The notes beneath the pieces were generated by a model, which was not told where the DNA came from, did no database searches, and worked only from the letters and a program-made list of their open reading frames with translations. This document shows positions 55,915 to 64,000 of a stretch of 64,000 nucleotides of DNA, one piece after another (the stretch's first letter is position 1; each line of letters opens with the position of its first letter). The DNA is from Erpobdella octoculata. Its lineage: Eukaryota > Annelida > Clitellata > Hirudinida > Erpobdellidae. Made by a program: the position numbers and the translations under genes. The stretch spans positions 30,560,631-30,624,630 of the forward strand of contig OZ022242.1 of the NCBI GenBank assembly GCA_963978895.1. The letters are read 5' to 3'.

Positions 55915-58300
55915 TATTATAAACCAGGCACGGGCAAGCCCCTCGCCGAACAATATAAACACAAACTGAACGCGCAAACAAATACAACAAAAATAACGAA
56001 AAACAAACAGAGCAAAATAAAAATCCTAAGCAAAATCAAATTGCATATCACCAAAAAAATCATCCAAAAGTGATTTAAACAAAGACAACGATTCAGCAGA
56101 CACCACCAGCCCAGGGAGCTGATTCCAGTCGTCCACCACTCTGTTACTGAAGTAATACTTCCTGCAATCTTTATGAGCCAACCTAGTAGCCAACTTGAAC
56201 TCATGTCCCCTAGTTCTTTCGTAAGGGCAAAGGGTCAACCCCGGACAGTGGCAATCCATCAACTGACCAGACTTCATTTTATACAGAAGAATTAGGTCGG
56301 CTCGCTTTCTTCTATATGTCAGGGAAGGCAATCTGAGTTTCTTCAACCTCTCCGTATAAATGAGACCTTTGCATGACCTGACCATTCTGGTAAACCTTCG
56401 CTGAACCCTTTCGAGTTCTTCAATCAGACCACGCCCGTGAGGACTCCAAATCTGAACTCCGTACTCCAATTGAGATCTAATCAGAGATTTGTACAATGTT
56501 ACAAAAGCATCCTCAGGCAGATATTTCAAAGTTCTTCCAACTATACCCAACAAGGAATTGGCCTTTTTGATTCTAGAGAACACATGGTCTCTGAATTTCA
56601 ATTTTGAATCCAGTATGATTCCTAGATCAGTAACCGAGCTAACTTCAGGAACCACAACAGACAAACCTGATGTATCTTGCATATAGTAATCCGCTGCAAA
56701 ACGATTACCTCCAACCTTTAAAACACAACATTTAGATGGATTCACTGTCATTTGCCATCTTGTGAACCACTGCTGCAATTTATAAATGTCGGACTGCAGT
56801 TCCCGAGTGTCTTTGAAGTCCGCGATCGGTCTAAACAACTTGGCGTCGTCCGCGAAAAGGTAGATGTTTTCGCTAACACCACAAATGTCATTGATATAGA
56901 TCACAAATAACAATGGACCTAACACGCTTCCCTGAGGAACACCACTCAACACGGGAAAGGAATCAGAGAGTCCGCCCCTCAACTGAACTCTGAATGATCT
57001 CTCCGTCAAGTAACTTCTGATCCATTCTATCAATATTGGATGAACTCCATACTCCTTCATCTTAAACAAGAGTCTCTTGTGTGGAATTCTGTCAAAAGCT
57101 TTTTCTAAGTCGGTGTAGATTGTATGCACCTCCAAACCAGAGTCAACTGAGAGAGTAACTTCGTCCAGGAACTTCAGCAACTGCAGGACCGTAGAGCGTG
57201 AAGGAAGAAATCCAAACTGTCTATGAGTGAAGATATCATATTGCAAAAAGTAGCTCATAATGTGGTCTTTAATTATTGACTCGAGAATTTTGCAACATAC
57301 TGATGTCAAAGCTATTGGCCTGTAGTTCTCGACCTTAGCTTTGCTACCTTTTTTATACAACGGAACCACAACACTTGACTTCCAATCACATGGAACCACC
57401 CCCGAAGCCAATGATGCTCTGAAAATCCTCAACAAATGTTCATTTAAAACCAGTCTTGTTTCGCTCAAGATTCTTGAATGTATGCCATCCGGTCCCGCAG
57501 ACTTTCCCCTGTTCAAGGCCATCAATTTTTTCTCAACAATGCCACTATCAATTTTCAATTCTGTCATTCCACAAGCCGGCACAATTGGGTGAAATGTATC
57601 ATCGCCTTCAAAGAGATCTTCCCGTACATAAACCGACGAGAAGAATTTAGCGAGTGCTTCTGCTTTATCTCTGTCACACATTAAGTCAGTACCATCAACA
57701 TTTAGAACACCAATACTCTCTTTAACCTTTGTAATTTTTTTAACACGGCTCCAAAACAACTTCGGACAGGTTCTATACTCTAAGGCAATACGGCTCTGAC
57801 TCTCGATGTTGAGCTGTTTTGACAATCTCTTGACTTTATCTCTGGTTACTCGGAACTCAGTCATTATGTCATCTCCATATTTGTAAATCCTTCTCCAAAG
57901 CTGATGTTTTAATTCAATGAGACATTTCAGCTCAGGTGTCATCCGAAAGGTAAACTTCTTGTAAATCTGCTTTTTAGGCACAAAACGACTTGTGAGTTCA
58001 TTTAGAGTATTGCGAAAAAACCTCCATTCGGAATCCACAGAGGACTCCAGAGGTCTGTCAGTGTTAGACAAACACTCATCCAAAGCCATGCTAAGACCAC
58101 CATAATCACCCAGTTCATAACAAAACCTCTTTTCGTCCGGCCTCAAATTCTTTGTGAAACCAACCAATTTAAACCCCAAGATTGAATGATCACCATTCCC
58201 CAACGGAGAGTAATATTGAATGTCAGTGATGTTGTCGCCAGACGTAATCACCAGATCCAGGACGCTTGAAGTTTGATCGCATAATATTATTTCTGTGAAA
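55915..58300 (-). mobile_element. CR1-like LINE, 5'-truncated with intact RT
   Basis: A minus-strand non-LTR element. The 3' side near 55920 ends in an ATAATATA-type simple tail. The 5' end is truncated near 58300 within the endonuclease. Confidence 0.85.
56026..58296 (-). CDS. LINE endonuclease C-terminus plus reverse transcriptase
   Basis: An uninterrupted frame of about 755 codons. It opens with the end of the APE endonuclease (SSVLDLVITSGD, SPLGNGDHSILGF, which includes the final histidine). It continues with a linker containing KLFWSRVKKI and FFSSVYV, then RT motifs AGPDGIHSRIL, YRPIALTSVCCKILESII, QFGFLPSRST, YTDLEKAFDRIPH, GVPQGSVLGPLLFVIYINDI and the catalytic LFADDAKLF. The thumb and C-terminal region (LGIILDSKLKFRDHV, SLIRSQLEYGVQIWSPH, WNQLP) run to a TGA or TAA-type stop at 56026. 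The wording fits the CR1 group. Lacking most of its endonuclease it cannot mobilise alone, but the long open frame implies recent insertion. Confidence 0.9.
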   Translation of the reverse strand, partial: TEIILCDQTSSVLDLVITSGDNITDIQYYSPLGNGDHSILGFKLVGFTKNLRPDEKRFCYELGDYGGLSMALDECLSNTDRPLESSVDSEWRFFRNTLNELTSRFVPKKQIYKKFTFRMTPELKCLIELKHQLWRRIYKYGDDIMTEFRVTRDKVKRLSKQLNIESQSRIALEYRTCPKLFWSRVKKITKVKESIGVLNVDGTDLMCDRDKAEALAKFFSSVYVREDLFEGDDTFHPIVPACGMTELKIDSGIVEKKLMALNRGKSAGPDGIHSRILSETRLVLNEHLLRIFRASLASGVVPCDWKSSVVVPLYKKGSKAKVENYRPIALTSVCCKILESIIKDHIMSYFLQYDIFTHRQFGFLPSRSTVLQLLKFLDEVTLSVDSGLEVHTIYTDLEKAFDRIPHKRLLFKMKEYGVHPILIEWIRSYLTERSFRVQLRGGLSDSFPVLSGVPQGSVLGPLLFVIYINDICGVSENIYLFADDAKLFRPIADFKDTRELQSDIYKLQQWFTRWQMTVNPSKCCVLKVGGNRFAADYYMQDTSGLSVVVPEVSSVTDLGIILDSKLKFRDHVFSRIKKANSLLGIVGRTLKYLPEDAFVTLYKSLIRSQLEYGVQIWSPHGRGLIEELERVQRRFTRMVRSCKGLIYTERLKKLRLPSLTYRRKRADLILLYKMKSGQLMDCHCPGLTLCPYERTRGHEFKLATRLAHKDCRKYYFSNRVVDDWNQLPGLVVSAESLSLFKSLLDDFFGDMQFDFA

Positions 58301-59040
58301 ACCTTGTAAATACAGACAATTTAATTACCAGTTTCTCTGTCTCATTTACATACAAATGCTAATTTAGTTGTCGTAAATCTAGATTATGTTGGCACTTCCA
58401 GCTATTAAATGTTGGCCCAATTATTTAAAAACCAAAGTTTAACGAATTACATACAATTGAGAATAACCATTCAGAGATGAACATGGGTTGAATTGGGTGG
58501 GTAGGTCTAACTTTTTAAACATGCGTGGGTTGGGTTGAATTAGAATTTCAATTTTTTTAATCAGTTTTTTAGTGGTCTGGGTTAGAAATTTAACCTTTTA
58601 GGTTGGGTTGGGGTGGGTTCTGTTGTGTTGTGTTGATTAAGTGATGGGTGTGTTGCCAAAATGGACCCATGTCTACCTCTGTAACCATTACAATTTTTCT
58701 TTTTTGGTGAAATTAAAGTCCACAAATCGACAGCAAAATGCATCAACGGAGAAGAATTGGTAAAAAATAAAAAAGTAATTTGTGAATAATGAACAAAATT
58801 AATTTTAACGAAACGAAAATTTACTCCTATTAGTGAGTCCTTTTTATTATCGTGTCAAGATACTTTGATCAGGTTGTTGAATTGTGGACATTAATAACAG
58901 ATACTGCTCTATTAAAACTGAAATTACGACGTACCTTAGTGCAGGGTAATTCTCTCTATCTCATTATTTGTCTCTAGTGAAAGGAAATGTCTTTCCCTCT
59001 TTCTTTTTTTATGGTTCTCTCGCTATAATAGCCCTACACT
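58301..59040. other. Intergenic with a GGGTTG-rich repeat
   Basis: 58490-58690 holds repeated GGGTTGGGTTG-like sequence ending TTGCCAAAATGGACCCATGT, shared with 2540-2620. It is too irregular to be telomeric. No gene. Confidence 0.4.
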
Positions 59041-59789
59041 TTTTTCAGACCTGGTCCGGGTCATTTCATAGGCAGAAAATTTAAGGCCATGATTGTTATA
59101 TTAGCACAAAATTTCAGGTCCGAACAAGCTCATTACATAAGAACAAAAGTCGAGGCCTGGCTCGGTCTGTGCTAAACTGGACTTAGCTAGTCTTAACGGG
59201 CACAAAACCTCAAAGCTCGAAAACTAATTTTTTGAAAAATAATGCAACGCGCTATCTTATTTTTTTAAAGAAAAACTTGAAAACTGAATTTTAATGTTTT
59301 CATAATTCCAGTTATTGAGTTTTCAAGCAAATAATTCTTTCTTCTACCACACATTTGAGGCACCGGAAACAAAATTATTAAACAAGTAAAAGAAAAAACG
59401 AGTTTTTAACACAAACTTTAATTTCAAATTTTCAAATACACTTGATTTAGAAATACGAAAGATATTCAAATCAATTTTTTTAATTGAATCATGTATTGTC
59501 ATCCAATATAAAGCTATGCTAAAAGTTTTAGCTTCCTAGCTAGTCAAAAAGCTGGTTAAATTTTACTTGCAAGCAGGGCCGGCCTTACGAATTGCGGGGC
59601 CCAATTTAACGAATGCTTGCGGAGGCCCACCTGATTTTTTTTTACAATAACTACTATTAATAAAATTATTGAAACACATTTATTATACAAAAAAACATAA
59701 CTCCACAAACGAATCAATAAACAATAATAAAAATATTACAATGAATTTAAACAAAACAGTTCTTGTTATTGTCATAATAAACAAATAAT

Positions 59790-62722
59790 CTATAAGTCAA
59801 AGTGGATCTTTCTTGCTTTTTTGCTTGCGAAATCTTTTAGAATTTTTTCATAATTAATTTCTCTACTTATAGGAGATTCAATTGATATTAGTGCCAAATT
59901 GTTTAGTCGTTCTTGGTGAATTACTGACCTAAGGTAGGTTTTAATTAATTTTAGTTTTGAAAAACTTCTTTCACCGGAAGCGACTGTAACTGGAATTGTC
60001 ATCAGTATTTTTAGGGCTATGAACAAATTTGGAAATGCAGTCGACCTATCATTACAAGCCAAATATTTAAAGAGTTCTTTGGGTTTTTGTTGTTGAACGG
60101 GCAGTATTGGCTTAATTGCCTCCATTTCTTCGGAAAGCATGAACCCTTCTATATCTTTTGTAATGTCTGTCAAAGCAATTTCTAGGTCGGCTGAATGTTT
60201 TCTGAGATCTTCTTTAGACATATTCTGAAAATTATATAGAAATCCAAAAAGTTTATGGTGTTCTTTCAGCTGCATAAACCGTGGTTGAAGAGATTGCAAT
60301 GCTTTGTCTACAACTTGATTGAAAAAATTTACCCGGAATTCTGTCTTGGGGTCTAAAATTGGTTCGTCAGAAGATTCATAAAGAAACATTTTCTTTTTCT
60401 TGTAACAGCGCTTCTGTTGAAATATGGGTTCAACTTCTAACTCATTTGCAAGCTCATTGGCATCAATCAATGCAGCTTCAAAGCCTGTCTCTCGGTATGT
60501 CTTCAACCAATCAAACAATTTTTCAAAAGATGTCAGCCCCGCGGCAATGTCTATGGTATTGCTTTGAAGTTCCATGCTAGTAAAATTTACTTGAAACAAT
60601 AAAGAGTGCCAAAAACATAGTGCAACCAGAAACCTATAATTTGTCATTTGGCTTACTAATGATTCAGCCTCACTTTTCCCTTGAGCATCATTTGTGCTTT
60701 TTGCTAGTTCTTCTAAAGCATCACACACTTCTGCGGCTTGAAATCGTACAGCTTTAACACTTTCCATTCTACATTCCCATCTTGTTTCTGATAATGGTTT
60801 AACAGACAGGCCTTTCACATGCTTTTTAAAAACAGTCCATCTTTTTGTAGATGAAGCAAAAAGGGTGTAAATACGCTGCAGGGTTCCAAAAAATGTCATG
60901 GCATCTGAACACGTTTTAGCCATATCTCCTAGAACAAGATTAAAATTATGGCACACACAAGGAGTATAGAAAGCTCGTGAATTTCTTTCCAAAAGCCGTG
61001 CTTGCACTCCAGAATTGTGCCCTTTCATATTAGCTCCATTGTCATACCCTTGTCCTCTGATGTTTTCAACATCTAGTCCTAGCATTTCAATTTCTTTCAC
61101 AAGAGTGTTAAATAAATTTTCACCAGTGCTGCTCTCAACTATAATAAACTTTATAAAATGTTCATAAATTCCTGCTGGGACATCTGAGTGTGTGCCATCA
61201 GCGACATATCTTAGCACCATTGACATCTGTTCCTGATGGCTGATATCAGGAGTGCAGTCAAGAATCACTGCAAAATACTTTGCCGACTTAATTCTAGCAA
61301 TAATTTCCTGTAGAACAGCTTGGCCTATAGTATCAATAATTTCATCTTGTATGGTCTTGCCTAAATAATGATCATGAATGTCTTTGTTAATAATTTTCTG
61401 TATATGACCTTGGATAACTGGATCAAATTTTCCTAGCAATTCAATGACGCCTAGAAAATTGCCATTATGTGGATTTCCAATTTGTTCTTCAGACCCACGA
61501 AATGCCAAGTTCCTTTCTGCCAAAAACTGTACAGAAGCAACAAGTCGCTCAAAGACTTGATTCCAGCGTTTTGTTTCCTGTCTTATTAATTTTTCATTTA
61601 ATGTATCAACAGTTAATCCAGTAGATAACCTTTGCTGCAGTTCATAGCAATTAAGTGTACATTGCAAATGTTTTTTTGATTTTTCATGATCCTCTAATCT
61701 TGTATGAATATTTGACCAGCTGTCAAATCCAGAAGTAGCAAGTGCAGAATCAGAATTTGTGTCAAAAAGTTTGCAATAGTAACAGTAAACTTTATCAAAT
61801 GATTCAGAATATATTAGCCATGGTCGTTCTATAACTTCCCCATTTTTACCAATGCTTTTATTAACTCGTCGTCTCTGTTTCTCTGTCTGTTTCAAATCTT
61901 GCAATCAATTTTTGAGTCACTTCCTGATGATAGATTTTTTTCAAATTTTGCATACATGCTCAAAATAGAAGACAATGCAATATTCAATTATTAGTTTTAC
62001 AATAAGTCAATTAATTTAGTTAATTTTAATTAATTTATTTATATTTATGTATATGTGTACGTGTGTGTGTTTATTATATTTTTTTATCTAGGAATTTATG
62101 TATATGTGTTTGCAAAATTTGTGTTTTAATTACATATAAAAGCATTGGGTTTTAAAAATTCGTTTTTAATTTACTTGTTTAATTTTCTTTTACAGTGAAA
62201 TTTCGAAAAATGTAACCCTTTTTCATTTTGCGGAAAATTTTCTACAGTGATCTTAGGGGGTCCTTTGTTCACTAAATAATCTCTGACATTTTGATTTATT
62301 TTATTTGGCCATGTAGCAGAGTCATCTTTTATCTTTAAAATATCACATAGTGCTGGGTTTGAATTTTCTTCTCTTGATTCTGAAATATCCTCATTATCCT
62401 TGTGTGTGTTAACAGATATATTTATACATAATTCAGATGTATTTTGTTGAGCATTACATCCAGAAAGAAAACTACTACTAGCTTCTTCTGATGTAATTTC
62501 TTTAGAAATATTTGTTTCACTGTCGTCTGACTCGACTTGTTTGTCTGATTTTTCAGTTTCAAACAGATCTACTGATTTACTCAAATATTTATCTAACGCA
62601 CCTTTTTCTTTTTCTGCTTCAGTTTTCTTTACCTTAGCTAAGGTTCTCTTCATGTTACCACTTAGATATTTTCTACCGACGTCCCTTTGTCTTTTACTCA
62701 TATTTTGGCTTGTGTTCTTCAA
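59790..62722 (-). CDS. hAT transposase (ZMYM1-like), split by an insertion
   Basis: The first part, 62722 to about 62181, is a lysine-rich N-terminus leading to WPNKINQNVRDYLVNKGPP and HFSKFHCKRKL. The second part, about 61851-59790, resumes at KNGEVIERPWLIYS with a TTF-type zinc finger (VYCYYCKLF ... HTRLEDHEKSKKHLQC). It continues with the RNase H-like region (YFAVILDCTPDISHQEQMS, GQGYDNGANMKG, CVCHNFNLVLGDMA) and the C-terminal dimerisation block (TIPVTVASGERSFSKLKLIK). The two parts join in frame once ATIR-1 (61852-62180) is removed. No other stop is visible, so the element was probably active shortly before the insertion. The present downstream frame could begin at an ATG inside ATIR-1 (61904), making an N-terminally truncated protein with about 20 foreign residues. 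Confidence 0.88.
61852..62180 (-). mobile_element. ATIR-1 repeat inside the hAT gene, innermost layer
   Basis: Minus-strand copy of the repeat at 10211 and 46127: starts AACAAGTAAATTAAAAACGA and ends AATAAAAGCATTGGTAAA. It includes CCCAATGCTTTTAT and ATAAAAGCATTGG as subterminal inverted repeats. It interrupts the transposase frame in an A-run (TTA-AAA-AAT codons), which fixes both edges to within a base or two. One ACAGACAGAGAA unit only, so the minisatellites at 10511 and 10779 are later expansions. Confidence 0.82.
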
Positions 62723-63730
62723 AACTAGAAACTATTATTGACAATGGCAACTATTAATGAAAAATTAACGGATAAAATTACAAAAATACTGTTAGATTTT
62801 AGTTCGGTTCGGAAAACCGCAATGTTTATTTTTCACCAGAAATGAAAAGTGAATTCGATAAAACAGGGATGTGCCTCCATGTTTATAGCATGTTATAAAC
62901 AAATCAAAGCCGATTTTATGTGCATTGATAGAAATTTATAAAAAAAAATTACTGCTATTTAAAATGATATGCTATAAATTGCGGGGCCCCTACCAAGCGC
63001 GGGGCCCTATTTGGAGCAATCGGTCAAATCGGCCTAAGACCGGCCCTGCTTGCAAGATTTGCGTACAGAGAAAGCCACACACACACACAAACAGAGATTG
63101 TAACCTAAATAAAAGTTTGTAAAAATAGTGAAACACTTACATTTTTATTTTTCGAGTAAATACTAAATACTAATTTTTACATCTGTAGAACTTACAGTTT
63201 TCTAGTATTATTTATTCTAAAATGCAATTAACCCTATATTCCACCCTACATATGAAGTCCTGAAAACCAAATTTTCAAAAATTAATAAAAATGTATTTTG
63301 TTTGAATAATCTTGATATTAAATTGCAAAACGTTCACATTTTCAGTTTTTAGAGTTTTGAAACAAATGTTTTTTTTCCACCCCACATTGGAGGTCCTGGA
63401 AACCAAATTATCAAAAATTGATAAAACACTTATATCTATAATTCTCGAGTAAATACTAAATACTAATTTTTACATCTGTAGCATTCACAGTTTTGAGCAG
63501 CAGTTATTCTAAAAAAAACGAATAAGCCTATTTTCCACTCCACATTTGAAATCCCGGAAACCAAATTTTTAAAAAAAGATGAAACACTTATTTTTCTATT
63601 TTTTTTAAAAAAGAATCTAGATACCAAATTTCAAAACCTTCTCATTGTTGGCTTTTGAAATATGCGTTTTCTTTTAGAAAAAAGTTTATCTTCATGTTTT
63701 ATCTCCTCAGGAGCAAAAATATAAAAAAAT

Positions 63731-64000
63731 TTGGTAAAACATGTGTAACTTTATTTTCTATGTAGTATCTAATTACTCATTTTTATGTAGAGTCCTAGAT
63801 TTTACGGAAAGTGCGCTTGAGGAAGAAGTGGTTCCTGAATAATATCTGCTGCAAATTGTTCTTTCACTGCTTCAAATTCCGGATCAGTTTGCTTATGTTG
63901 CAATCCAGGAGCTGCTGCTGGTGTGTCAGTCTCGATAGGCTATGTACTGGAATGCGCAGCTGGGTGATGATCGCCTGACTCGGATGCTTGCTTAATTTTT
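63731..64000 (-). other. Possible minus-strand exon at the window edge
   Basis: On the minus strand 63943-63812 is open: PIETDTPAAAPGLQHKQTDP then EFEAVKEQFAAD and a stop, preceded by ACATAG, which could be an acceptor. Upstream reading is broken by that same TAG. Composition looks protein-like, but I recognise no family. Confidence 0.25.

Larger units (their letters stand above)
59574..63048 (-). mobile_element. hAT transposon, near complete, third layer
   Basis: The ends are CAGGGCCGGCCTTACGAATT on the left and, read inward from the right, CAGGGCCGGTCTTAGGCCGA. GGGGCCC motifs lie just inside both. A perfect 8-bp palindromic target duplication CTTGCAAG (59566-59573, 63049-63056) flanks it. 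The transposase gene is on the minus strand and is split by an ATIR-1 copy. Confidence 0.92.
59382..63121 (+). mobile_element. ATIR-2 repeat, second layer of the nest
   Basis: The left part (59382-59573) starts AACAAGTAAAAGAAAAAACG and reaches TTTTACTTGCAAG. The right part (63049-63121) continues CTTGCAAGATTTGCGTACAG and ends AAATAAAAGTTTGTAA. Between them is the hAT element. Without it the repeat is about 270 bp, like the copies at 19915 and 47474. Confidence 0.78.
59040..63730 (-). mobile_element. HelB-like copy, outermost layer of a nest
   Basis: 59045-59381 and 63122-63730 are the two halves of one diverged HelB-like element. They share markers with 14799-16097 (GGGCACAAAACCTCAAA; AAACACTTACATTTTT; GGAAACCAAATTTTCAAAAA; TACTAATTTTTACATCTGTA). 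The halves join naturally across AAATTATTAA | AAATAGTGAAAC when the inserted repeat is removed. Outer termini are decayed and uncertain. Confidence 0.65.

Noticed and set aside
58490..58690. Interstitial telomere repeat (GGGTTG)
   Set aside because: Units are irregular and the block ends in a unique motif shared with 2540-2620, so it is a dispersed repeat.
61852..62180. ATIR-1 as an intron of the hAT transposase
   Set aside because: The same sequence occurs at two other unrelated sites and lacks a plausible GT-AG pair at the edges defined by the frame; it is an insertion.

Overview
The window is a piece of an AT-rich, intron-bearing metazoan nuclear genome. The evidence is a spliced homeobox gene, an AF9/ENL-type YEATS gene, an LRR-Ig surface protein, a four-exon aquaporin and three tRNA genes. 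I cannot place the species. It is an invertebrate-like genome loaded with transposons, and there is no sign of bacterial or viral sequence. Only about five host protein genes are visible; most of the rest is mobile DNA, often nested.

Layout. 1-2447 and 21160-25041 are two direct copies of one segment carrying a paired-class homeobox gene and the 3' tip of the AF9/ENL gene. The left copy keeps both homeobox exons and the splice sites. The right copy has lost the splice donor, carries Q50E and is interrupted upstream by a pogo-like element. 3072-6540 holds a hAT end, a broken L2-type LINE and LINE debris. 6799-8750 (minus) is an LRR-Ig gene. 10211-16097 is a dense cluster of non-autonomous rolling-circle elements (families called HelA and HelB here) with minisatellites, plus a Penelope-like fragment carrying a hammerhead ribozyme. 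16681-18240 is a second LINE. 24981-32828 (minus) is the AF9/ENL gene, whose introns hold a hAT element with an 8-bp TSD and a Helitron helicase relic. 34700-35893 is a piggyBac-like deletion derivative.

36693-41135 is a P element (THAP9-type) with a nearly complete transposase, split inside its THAP domain by a 771-bp fold-back element. A 39-bp miniature made of the same P termini sits at 43171-43209 inside a hAT coding relic. 43298-45561 holds HelB copies. 46000-48874 is mixed hAT, Helitron and tRNA-Val sequence. 53006-55300 (+) is the aquaporin with a visible promoter and a spliced upstream ORF. 55915-58300 is a LINE with an intact reverse transcriptase ORF. 59040-63730 is a four-deep transposon nest (HelB-like, then an asymmetric-IR repeat, then hAT, then another asymmetric-IR repeat).

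The host genes do not form one pathway. The homeobox pseudogene copy and the AF9/ENL gene are convergent neighbours about 120 bp apart, and they were duplicated together. The main biological interest is how the mobile elements have shaped each other and the duplicated homeobox/AF9 region.
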